From contig NW_024468521.1 of assembly GCF_001632365.1 (NCBI RefSeq), positions 248,001 to 312,000 on the forward strand: DNA of 64,000 bases, given 5' to 3'. Under the pieces are notes generated by a model that was given only the letters and a program-made list of their open reading frames with translations, had not been told where the DNA came from and made no database searches. Of this stretch, positions 25,298 through 35,508 are shown one piece after another. Each line of letters starts with the position of its first letter. The stretch's first letter is position 1. This DNA is from Laetiporus sulphureus 93-53. Lineage: Eukaryota; Basidiomycota; Agaricomycetes; Polyporales; Laetiporaceae. Position numbers and translations under genes: made by a program.

Positions 25298-26880
25298 ATG
25301 TCCCAATCCGACAGTCCCATTGCAAGGTTCTGGGCTCCTCCTCCGGAGCCTGCTACAAGGCTTGGGCGCCATCGCCAGCTCGCACCTCTCGCCGGCATCC
25401 ATGTCTCTCCCATTTGCCTCGGAGCTATGAGCCTCGGGGACAAGTGGGGTGAACTCGGCCTCGCGGGTATGGACAAGGAGAAATGTTTCGCCTTACTCGA
25501 CGCCTTCTATGCAGCGGGAGGCAACTTCATTGATACCGCGGGCAACTATCAGGACGAGGATTCCGAGAAAGTACTTGGTGAATGGATGGAGACGCGTGGG
25601 ATCAGGGACCAGATGGTTATCGCGACCAAGGTGGGCTATCCCCAGGGGTTTGTAGCACGGGATTCAAGTATTGATGGGCTGTTTTGCAGTATACGACCAA
25701 CTACAAGCATGGCGTAGACATGCCGCAGAAGACGCATTACACAGGAAACAATGTCAAGTCCCTTCATCTCTCTATCGATGCATCCCTCAAGAAGTTGCGA
25801 ACGAGCTATGTGGACATCCTCTACCTGCACTGGGTACGTGTTCTCCTACAACGCTCTGTCACAAAGCCAAAACCGATTACAACCACATTCACAGTGGGAT
25901 TGGACTTGCGGAGTTGAAGAGGTGATGAACGCTTTGCACAATCTCGTGGTCACGGGCAAGGTCCTCTATTTGGTATGTCACGTTTCGATCGCAGCAAATT
26001 GTAGGCTGCTCACTGGAATCAAAGGGAGTCTCCGACACCCCTGCATGGGTCGTTGCTGAAGCAAACACATATGCACGCCTGATGGGCAAGACTCCCTTCG
26101 TCGTCTACCAGGGCGCTTGGAGCATCCTGCAACGGGACTTCGAGCGGGAGATCATCCCTATGTGCCGTGCTCAGGGTATGTGTCTCGCTGATCCTCACAT
26201 CCGCGATGATGCTTATCTAACTGACGTGGTCGTCGTTCTCCGAAGGTATGGCTATTGCACCATGGGGTGTCCTAGCTGGAGGCAAGATCCGCTCAGACGA
26301 AGAAGAAGAAAGGCGGATCAAGAGCGGGGAGAAGGGTGCGTCCAACGCAATTGCTCATACCCCACTCACGCCCGTTCTAAACATCGGCATGTAGGTCGAG
26401 TGGGGTTCACCAGCGATTGGATGCGCACTCCGGATGAGAGGAAGGTCTGCCAGGCGCTTGAGAAGGTAGCCGCAGAGGTAGGCGCGAAGAGCATAACCGC
26501 AGGTACGTTCCCCTAGACCTCGATGCGACCCGAGTCTTCCACTCAACCTCATGCACAGTCGCGATCGCGTACGTGATGCAGAAGACGCCATACGTGTTCC
26601 CTATCATCGGAGGTCGCAGGATCGAGCAACTTACGGACAACATCCAGGCACTCGAGATCGCACTCAGCCCCGAGCAGGTCGCGTACCTGGAGGGTGTCCT
26701 GCCGTTTGATCTTGGCTTCCCCAGCAACATGATCGTGCGTGCTGCTGCTTTGCTGATGAATGGATTGGCTCACCAAAGATGTAGGGTGACGGAACGGACT
26801 ATCCGGGCGCGTTCCGCTCGGCGGGCCACTTCGACAGATGGCCGGTCCCGCAAGCTATTCGTCCCGTGAAGCGGCAGTGA
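25298..26880 (+). CDS. Aryl-alcohol dehydrogenase-like aldo-keto reductase, copy 4 (AKR4)
   Basis: Intact member of the second AKR subgroup, predicted NADPH-dependent aryl-alcohol/aldehyde reductase. The start codon has a strong context (GCCACCATG). The N-terminus [20 protein letters not shown] is followed by [20 protein letters not shown]. Tetrad residues lie in [16 protein letters not shown] and LHW. The C-terminus GTDYPGAF...[16 protein letters not shown] is complete. Compared with AKR1/AKR2, one extra intron (about 26336-26396) splits the exon after KSGEKG, defining a separate subclade. A TTTAAAAAG box about 80 nt upstream is the likely core promoter. Confidence 0.93.
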
Positions 26881-27876
26881 GAATATCGGTGGGCCCTTGG
26901 AATGGGATTACCTGTATTATAGTTGTACAAATTGGTGCAATTTAGGTACTCCATTATGAATGCGCACTATGAATTTAGCACGTCACCTATCTTTTGAGTG
27001 CCTTGCTCCGGCATCAACAACACTGTAGCGACTTGGACTTCCTTATTCCCTGCTACCGTCGAAAGTGATTAGAATCACTCAGGATCTCATCTAAGTATAC
27101 TATCTCCCTGATTCTGTCGCAGTGGTTCTGGAAGAAAGACACCTGACATCGAGATAAGGCGCGGTAGCCTTTCTTTTGGAAACAAATTGCGGACACACTG
27201 ATGTGATTGGGGTGATTCCAAGCAAAGGCATGTTCCGACTGTAGCACAAATGCCATACAGATCTATCCCGTGGACTTGCATTATCGGACTTGCATGTGTA
27301 GGATGTCGATCGAGTCAAATTGTTGATCTTACTTTGTATTCACTGATGATCGATGTAGATCGGTAGGTCGGCGCTCAGTAGGCACCTCGGAGGTGACGCA
27401 GAAAGGGGGGTGTGCTCGTCGCTCAGGCAGAGAATTCATGCAGACCCACATACACTCCGTCCGTATCTTATGACGTCTACGTTTCCCCATCAGGAAAACT
27501 GAAATCCGGCTTTGCCGTCACCAAAAAAGTCAGTAAGCTCCAGAAAGTCTCAGGACTTTCTTGTTTTGAATTTTTTGCTGGGTGGGAAGCTTCTTGTCGT
27601 GAACTTATTCGCTTGTACAAACCAATACCAGCAAGAACAAGTCAAAAAGGAGGTTCTCGAGCCACAAGTCGATTTCAGTTTTCTGATGGGTTGTCACCCT
27701 AGGGGCCTTCGTGCCGAATACTGACGCGTCTGGTTATACGTAGGCTTCCGCACATAAGCACCATGCATGAGTAATGACACTCGTGGTGGGTTTAAAAAGC
27801 CTAACTTCTTAAACACGGTCAGCCTCACCCCTCCTCATCCTTCTTGCCTATTCCTAACTGCCTGTGGTTTGCCGCC

Positions 27877-29462
27877 ATGTCCCAATCCGACAGTCCCGTT
27901 GCAAGATTCTGGGCTCCTCCCCCGGAGCCTGCTACAAAACTTGGGCGCCACCGCCAGCTCGCACCTCTCGCGGGCATCCATGTCTCTCCCATTTGCCTCG
28001 GAGCTATGAGCCTCGGAGACAAGTGGGGTGGCCTCGGCCTTCGGGGCATGGACAAGGAGAAATGTTTGAATTTACTCGACGCGTTCTACACAGCAGGAGG
28101 TAACTTCATTGATACCGCGAGCAACTATCAGGACGAGGATTCCGAGAAAGTACTTGGCGAGTGGATGGAGACACGTGGGATCAGGAACCAGATGGTACTC
28201 GCGACCAAGGTGGGTTATCTCCAAGGCTTTGTAGCATGGGAGTCAAGTACTGACGCTCCGTTCTTGCAGTATACGTCCAATTACAAGCGTGGTGTGAATA
28301 TGCCGCAGAAGACGCAATACACAGGAAATAACGTCAAATCTCTTCATGTCTCTATCGAGGCATCCCTCAAGAAGTTGCGAACGAGCTATGTGGACATCCT
28401 CTACCTGCACTGGGTACGTGTTCTCCTACAACGCTCTGTCACAAAGCCAAAACCGATTACAACCACATTCACAGTGGGATTGGACTTGCGGAGTTGAAGA
28501 GGTGATGAACGCTTTGCACAATCTCGTGGTCACGGGCAAGGTCCTCTATTTGGTATGTCACGTTTCGATCGCAGCAAATTGTAGGCTGCTCACTGGAATC
28601 AAAGGGAGTCTCCGACACCCCTGCATGGGTTGTTGCTGAAGCAAACACATATGCACGCCTGATGGGCAAGACTCCCTTCGTCGTCTACCAGGGCGCTTGG
28701 AGCATCCTGCAACGGGACTTCGAGCGGGAGATCATCCCTATGTGTCGTGCTCAGGGTATGTGTCTCGCTGATCCTCACGTGCGTGATGATACCTATCTAC
28801 TTGACGGCGGTCTTCGCCCTTTGAAGGTATGGCTATTGCACCATGGAATGTCCTAGCTGGTGGCAAGATCCGCTCAGATGAAGAAGAGGAAAGGCGGCTC
28901 AAGAGCGGAGAGAAGGGTGCGTCCAACGCAATTGCTATAATACTGCACTCACGCCTGCTTTGAACATCGGCGCGTAGGTCGAGCGGGGTTCACCAATGAA
29001 TGGTTGCGCACTCCAGATGAGAGGAAGGTCTGCCAGGCGCTTGAGAAGGTAGCCGCAGAGGTAGGCGTGAAGAGCGTAACCGCAGGTACGTTCCCCTAGA
29101 CCTCGATGCGACCCGAGTCTTCCACTCAACCTCATGCACAGTCGCGATCGCCTACGTGATGCAGAAGACGCCATACGTGTTCCCTATCATCGGAGGTCGC
29201 AGGATCGAGCAACTTACGGACAACATCCAGGCACTCGAGATCGCACTCAGCCCCGAGCAGGTCGCGTACCTGGAGGGTGTCCTGCCGTTTGATCTTGGCT
29301 TCCCCAGCAACATGATCGTGCGTGCTGCCCCTTCACTGATGAGGGATTTGCTCACCAAAGATGTAGGGTGACGGAACGGACTATCCGGGCGCGTTCCGGT
29401 CGGCGGGCCACTTCGACAGATGGCCGGTCCCGCAAGCTATCCGTCCCGTGAAGCGGCAATGA
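27877..29462 (+). CDS. Aryl-alcohol dehydrogenase-like aldo-keto reductase, copy 5 (AKR5)
   Basis: Nearest relative of AKR4 and apparently intact. It has the same exon plan including the extra intron, the same promoter block, and tetrad motifs [16 protein letters not shown] and LHW. Protein-level differences from AKR4 concentrate in the first two exons (for example [20 protein letters not shown]) and one site near the 3' third ([11 protein letters not shown] instead of [11 protein letters not shown]). The stop is TGA at 29460-29462. It is separated from the eS30 gene by about 520 nt with no recognised feature. Confidence 0.93.
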
Positions 29463-29983
29463 GAATATCAGTGAGGTCTTGGAATTGTGTTACCTGTATT
29501 ATAGCTGTACAAATTAGGGGCACCACGAATTTGGCATGTCACTGTACCTCTTGAGTGCACCGCTCCAGCATCAACAACATTGTGGCGACTCGGGTCTCCT
29601 TATTATCTGCTACCATCGAAATTGATTAGGATCACTCGCGATCCCATCTATACTGGTGGACGCGAGCGCACAAAAGATTCAGTCCAAACATACTTCACGA
29701 GCGAACGCTAGCAATAGTATTCATTCCAGGAGGCACACAGCAAAGGAGTTGCAACCCGAGCAGAATGATAGATGGTCGAGCGGTGCCGGTCAGTGTACGT
29801 AGATGATGGACGCATGAAGTGCAGATCAGTCGTTTTGATTAAGTTGTGGCCCGGGAGTAACGGACAGGAAAGGCAACTGACATAAGCTATCTGAGATCGA
29901 AACCTTAGATCGCTGACTGTACAGAACCGCCCGCGCTCTGCTCATCCTCACCGACAGCGACAAGCTCCCAACCTCAACACATC

Positions 29984-30503
29984 ATGGGAAAAGGTCGGCT
30001 CTCTATCACTCCCTTCTGCTGAGAATGTGTCGCTGACACGAGCACTACTCGCGGCGGACAGTTCACGGATCTCTTGCCCGTGCCGGCAAAGTCAAGTCGC
30101 AGACCCCAAAGGTCGAAAAGCAGGAGAAGAAGAAGACTCCCAAAGGTCGTGCTAAGAAGCGGATTCTCTACAACCGCAGGTGCGCACGCCGTGCTTCAGA
30201 CAGTTTCTTCAAGTTTGGCTGATGGTTTGTGCAGATTCGTGAACGTCACGACACTCCCTGGTGGCAAGAGGAGAATGTGAGTCTTCCGTTCTGTTCTTTT
30301 GCGCTCTCTCCGCTGCTTCCTTGCACAGGGTTTGGAGGATGATACAACCATCTTATGCATAGTTCACACTGAATACTCGTGTTGATAAACATTCATCTTG
30401 TCTTTCGCTCCTATCTGATCTTTCCTTCGCTTATACTCCCTTTCTTCGCGCGCTCGTTGCTGATTAACATCGTCCATGCAGGAACCCCAACCCCGAGAAG
30501 TGA
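29984..30503 (+). CDS. RPS30: 40S ribosomal protein S30 (eS30)
   Basis: 63-aa basic protein of the small ribosomal subunit. Exons 29984-29993, 30062-30179, 30235-30276 and 30482-30503 encode [20 protein letters not shown], then a Lys-rich stretch with [19 protein letters not shown], and the end GGKRRMNPNPEK, the family hallmark. There is no N-terminal ubiquitin-like fusion, as expected for fungi. The first exon ends after three codons and one base, a position common in ribosomal protein genes. The last intron (205 nt) is long for this genome. Confidence 0.95.
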
Positions 30504-30864
30504 ACATTCATTCGAGTTTCCTCTTCTTCGACGCACTAGGCGTCATCGCCGGGCAATATGCCGCTTCACTATCCTCGACAGACGGATGTCCGGGAGTAAT
30601 CTGGCTGGGGAGTCCCATCTTGCTGTTGTATCACTCGCATTCTCGTCATTTCATGTTATCCGCATGCCTGCCTAGCTTTCTCCATGACTATGATATCAGG
30701 CAGCCGTTTCTCCTTACCATGCGCTGCGATGAGTTCGCGCTCGTCTTCGATCAGACGTTCATCCTGCTTCAAGTTGTAAGTCTTGGACTCCGTTTTTCAA
30801 GAATGAAGATTTAGCACCAGAAGGTAGGACAGGGTATCTGTACATGACAGGATCTAGGAGTATA

Positions 30865-32109
30865 CTATTGTATCATCGTAGCCATGACGGTGATCAGATC
30901 CTTGTCTGCCTTCGGCGGCGACTCTCCCTTCATATTGAGGTATGCTGTGCGCAATCGTTCAGTCGAAAGCTCATCAATGCTCTGCAACATTGTCGTTGTC
31001 GGCCCTGGTGTCTGCGATGCCGATGACGTCATGAGGCGCGGCTCTGTGACCAGTCGTTGTGTGCACTAGAAGAGAATGACTAGCATGAGGGCAACAACGG
31101 TACGGAACTGGCAATTAAGGATACACACCAGCTTGACGCCATACCACGCTCGCAATGTAAGGCTTGTAGGTATCGAATCCTGAGGAGGGACGGGTCCGTC
31201 ATCGTCGTCCGTCATATCGACTGCGATGAGGAACATCTTGAGCGATAGAGTTAAGTCACCAGCTAGGTATGCCGTTTCGGCAAATTGCAAGAAGTAGAAT
31301 GGATTCTGAGGTGCTAGCAGAAGGACGTGCGAGAGAGACTGAAGTGCATAGGTGTACCTTCAGACGAGAACATGAGCAACAGATAGCACGAAGATAGATT
31401 GAACAAGCTCACTGTTGGCATGAGGAATACATGTCGGCGAGCTCCAGCCATCCCCCAACGTCCGCGTAAAATGTGTCGAGCATCGCAGAGAGTTCCTCTA
31501 CGGCCTTATCGATCTTGCCCATGTTGCGGAGCACAACGGCCTTTCTTCGCCAAATGCCCTGGTAGAGAGTGGACGTAAAAGCTAATATTACACAAATGCC
31601 AGAGTTGGAACGGTATGCTCACCGGGTTCGCCTCATCTGCCTCCAGAAGTTCCTCGTAGTACTTCAGAGCTACGTTCAGAGGTTCTGTGGCCTCCATCCT
31701 GATACCCTGAAGAAGCTCCACTCTTGAAGAGCCAGGGTATTTGTCGAGCAGGCGTACGAGACATTGCTAACGACACGTTGACGCGTCCACCGAACAAGAA
31801 TCGGCCATGATGATCAGCGCGATTGTAGACTGGTGTGAAGACGATTACCGTACTCACATCGGCTGTCTCAATATCCCCTTCATCTAACGCTGCAAGGGCC
31901 AGCTTCTCCAACGCGTCCCAGCCTGCAGCACACCCGTTGATCGGAAACCGTCGTGGACCTCAGACAGGAGATGATTGACCTTCGTCGCCTTGCTTCGCAT
32001 ACCTGCCGCTGCGCAGCAGCGCAAGGCCCTCGTCAAGAGTCGCCTTTGACTTTGGCGTGCTTTGCCGTCGGTAGCTGGCGAGCTTTTGGAGAGAGTGCGT
32101 GAAGTCCAT
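30865..32109 (-). CDS. EMC2: ER membrane protein complex subunit 2 (EMC2), TPR protein
   Basis: Minus-strand gene starting MDFTHSLQKLASYRRQSTPK. The order of segments fits EMC2: WDALEKLALAALDEGDIETA, RVELLQGIRMEATEPLNVAL with KYYEELLEADEANP, RKAVVLRNMGKIDKAVEELS, LDTFYADVGGWLELADMY, and NPFYFLQFAETAYLAGDLTL. These are TPR helices of the cytosolic subunit of the EMC insertase. The last exon, after intron 31069-31127, ends TVMATMIQ at 30865. At least five introns of about 50-75 nt are present. It is divergent from FOL1, with 185 nt between start codons, so they probably share a promoter. Confidence 0.9.
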
Positions 32110-32294
32110 GGTCAGTGAACACGGTCACGGCGGCAATTGCGCGGAGGACTCTGTGGCGGCGCATCTGGCGCTGTCACATGTCTCTGCTTTTCAGGTTTCC
32201 ATGTTCTCCACTTTGCTGCCGGTTTTTCTCTGCGGCCACAAACAGGCGGAAGTCTGGTCTTTTCCGTTTGGGAGTATCCTATAGCAGTGCACAT
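32110..32294. promoter_or_regulatory. Divergent EMC2-FOL1 promoter
   Basis: The 185-nt space between the proposed start codons of two divergently transcribed genes. No clear TATA box. An in-frame ATG at 32115 would extend FOL1 into this space if the first intron were not spliced, but the spliced start at 32295 is preferred. Confidence 0.5.
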
Positions 32295-35128
32295 ATGAGC
32301 CTGACGGGCAGGTACGTTTTTCTTTTCGTTGTCCAGCTGCCGGCAGGTCTCAATTTGTGCAGCCAGGCCCGACATGCAAAAAGCTACTGCACCAGCCCTT
32401 CAATAGAGCTCAAAGATGCGATACGGATCAAAGATCTGACTCTGCTCGTTCCGTTCACTGATGGTGCGCAATGGCCAGCGGAGGAAAGCACGCTGCAGCC
32501 TGTCCGCATCTCCCTTACGGTACCGCACGATGTCAGACAGACAGCGACAACTGATGACCTCTCCTCCTCGATTGATTACTCCGCTCTGCTCTCGTCTGTG
32601 CATCATGCTTGCTCCTCGTCTCCTGCGAACTCTCTCGAAATTCTCTCTGACCGAATATTCCGGACTTGCTTTGAAACCCATCCGGAGGTCGAGCGGTTGT
32701 GTTTGAAGGTTACCAGGCCGAAGGCGCTATTGCATGCTGACGCGGCTAGCATCGAGTCGACGAGGACTAGGTCTGGCGTGCAAGAACTAGCAGTGCGGCT
32801 CACCATCGAAAACCTGGAGTGTGATACGATCGTCGGTGTAAATCCTGCCGAACGAGAGCAGAGGCAACGCGTGCGCTTCAATGTTGCCTTGGACAAAAAC
32901 CGGAAAGCCAACGCATCATTTAGCTTCCGCGAACTGACACATAAACTGTCCGAGGCAAGTTTTACAATGTGGCAGCCGCAACTTCTGCTTATCCGACCAT
33001 GTGTAGCATATAGCGGCCTCATCCTATTTCACACTCGAAGCATTGGCCTCATCTGTAGCACGCACAACTCTCAACTATGTGGCAGACCCTGAGGCGTGTG
33101 TCACCGTCCGAGCGGGGAAGCCAAGCGCTCTCGCTCTAGCGGAGGCAGCCGAAGTGGAGATCTCTCGCACACTATTTGACTACCCCTACGAATTCGCTAC
33201 TGCAGTTCCGCAGTCTGCACAAGGTGCTACCTCCTCACAAGGGTCTACGAATCTATCTTCGCTTATAGCTGCGCTTCCTGGACAAGGCGACACTGTCTCG
33301 TCGTTGACCCATACCGCTGCGATCGCGCTTGGGGCTAACCTTGGGGACCGCTTTTACAATGTTGAGCTTGCTCTTCGCCTGCTGGAGGCGCCCTGCGGAG
33401 ACCTTTCGCAGACGACCGGCAAGCCGAGGGCGGTGGTTGTGGATACGAGTTTTATGTACGAGACGGAGCCGATGTACGTTACGGATCAACCGAAGTTCAT
33501 CAATTGTGCATGTATAGTGTGTGTCTCCAGATCAATCGTCTGATATGCAGCTGACGGCATAGATCAGATCAAGACGGACATGGCGCCGCTTGAGTTGCTC
33601 GGGTTTGTCAAGGAAATTGAGAACACTGTCGGCAGAGTGACATCGTTCAGGAACGGTCCTCGAGCTATCGACCTGGACATCCTGATGCATGACTCGCTTG
33701 TTATGGACTCGCGAGTGGAGTCGGAGAGAGGCACGCTGGACAACCTCGCTGGACAGCTCGTGGTGCCTCATCCGCGCATAGCGGAGCGCGAGTTCGTCTT
33801 GCGACCTCTCAACGAGTATGTATGCTCACGCGACGATCATACTCGAGCTGATTCATCGAACATTTCTTAGCATGATACCTGACTACATTCATCCGGTATC
33901 TGGAAAGTCCGTCCAAAACCTCCTCAAGCACCTTCTTAGACGGCAAGCTCCTAACGTAGATCCCATGCACAAGGTCATGCCCTTCCCCCGCTACCCTCAC
34001 TCTGCGGAGCCCGGATCCCGACCTTCCTCCCCCGCACTCGAGAACATACCTCCGGTGCCTCCTACTGCCACGTACTGGCGTTTTCCGCTACCTTCGATGA
34101 AACCTCATGGCGAGCGGAAGACGTATATCATGGGGACGCTGAACGCCACGCCAGACTCATTCTCTGATGGATCCGTGCATAATACCATTCCTGCTGCCCT
34201 TGCGTATGCGATCTCCTCTGTAGTGGCTGGTGCAGATATCATCGATGTGGGTGGCTACTCCACGCGTCCGCGGGCAGAATATGTCTCACCAGAAGAGGAG
34301 CTCTCACGCGTCGTTCCAGTGATTCAAGCTATCAGAGGTATCGGTCAAGATTCCAAGACGGACGCAGGACAAGGCGTTCCTGAGGGTTTATCTCAAGCGA
34401 TGAAGGGTGCGGTCGCCGAAGTCCCCATCAGCGTAGACACATTCCGCGCGGATGTAGCATCCGCGGCGATACTGGAGGGGGCGAACTGCATCAACGACGT
34501 CCATGCGTTCACCGGTCCTGACTACCCGCTGACCTCATCTTCCGCCGAACACTTCCTCGACATGCGCGCTGTAGCGCGGAACCTCGCAGTGCCCGTAGTC
34601 CTGATGCACTCTCGCGGAGAAGCATCTGCGAACAAGGATTACTCGGCCTACGACTATGCCGCAGACGAGGAGGGGCGCGGGGCCGTCCTGGAAGGCGTTC
34701 GAGTGGAGCTGTGCGCGAAGGTCGAGGCAGCGGTGAAGGGACCTGGTGGCATCCGTCGATGGTTCGTGATCCTCGACCCAGGCGTCGGCTTTAGCAAGAC
34801 TGTTGAGGGAAATTTGGAGGTGCTCAGAAATGCAGCGACCCTAACCACTGAATATCTTCCAAGTTATCCTCGTTCCCGGAGGAGGAACACACTGGCTGGC
34901 TACCCGCAATTGATCGGTGCCTCGAGAAAGTCATTCTTGGGAGCCATCCTGGCGAAGTCTGACCCCAATGGCAGCTACAAGGGTAGGGAGACGAGGCCGG
35001 ACGAGAGAGGGTGGGCGACTGCGGCTGCTGTGAGCTGTGCAGTTCAGCAACGAGCTGCAGTGGTGCGTGTGCACGACGTGCTCGAGTTGGGTGACGTCGT
35101 GAGGATCTGTTCCGCGCTTTGGGCTTGA
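32295..35128 (+). CDS. FOL1: Trifunctional folate synthesis enzyme FOL1 (DHNA aldolase, HPPK, DHPS)
   Basis: Catalyses three consecutive steps of tetrahydrofolate synthesis. Model: 32295-32311, 32363-32954, 33007-33516, 33568-33815, 33871-35128, giving 874 aa. Residues about 20-290 hold two FolB-type aldolase repeats (IRIKDLTLLVPF; LTIENLECDTIVGVNPAER). HPPK follows: IALGANLGDRFYNVELAL, FMYETEPMYVTDQPKFIN, GPRAIDLDILMH, VVPHPRIAEREFVLRPLND. DHPS is C-terminal: MGTLNATPDSFSDG, IIDVGGYSTRPRAEYVS, VPISVDTFRADVA, INDVHAFTG, VLMHSRGEA, ILDPGVGFSKT, LIGASRKSFLG. The Thr-Arg-Pro of the sulfonamide-site loop is wild type. Intron 2 (32955-33006) is GC-AG (GAG|GCAAGT). The first exon is the least certain. 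Confidence 0.94.
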
Positions 35129-35508
35129 TGTTGAGCGTTCATTCATACAGTACGTATGCGAGTGCCCCTGCGCCGGGCTTGTCAAATATGTATATGTGCA
35201 TTCGAGTCGCTGTTATCCTTAGCGTCGTCGGAGACGAGTGATCTCCCAAACTATCCAAGCAACTCGATCTGTATGTAGTTGAACTTAGATGGACTCCTGA
35301 TGGATTGAACCATTGCAGGACCATTTAACCATGTCGTTCCTCTGCTCCCGAGGTTTCCTGGGTGACCGTGATTGGAAGCGATGAGCGTCAATCCAATCCA
35401 AGCTGTCTCTGGCAACAACTTGATTTGAAGCTTGACGCGCCGTTATCCTCTTCTTTGAACCGCATCCGTCGAAGATTGGTCATGTTGGGGCTCTGTTATT
35501 GGTCTAAT
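35129..35508. other. FOL1 3' flank and promoter of lectin gene A
   Basis: No gene recognised. The last 150 nt resemble the leaders of lectin genes B and C (shared GTCAATCCAAGCTGTCTC-type block), so the duplicated lectin unit includes upstream sequence. Confidence 0.5.

Larger units (their letters stand above)
25140..29462 (+). repeat. Tandem duplication unit of about 2.58 kb (AKR4 and AKR5)
   Basis: Two head-to-tail copies, with start codons 2579 nt apart, share promoter, exons and introns. Immediately upstream both carry the same block running from CGTAGGCTTCCGCACATAAG to a TTTAAAAAG box (25212 and 27791) and a pyrimidine-rich leader. Identity is patchy: about 25781-26050 matches 28361-28630 without difference, including introns, while other introns differ markedly. 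Confidence 0.85.

Noticed and set aside
32115..32294. Upstream start codon for FOL1 at 32115
   Set aside because: Would give an Arg/Cys-rich extension unlike FOL1 N-termini; a clean first exon at 32295 with a 51-nt intron explains the frame better. Not excluded.
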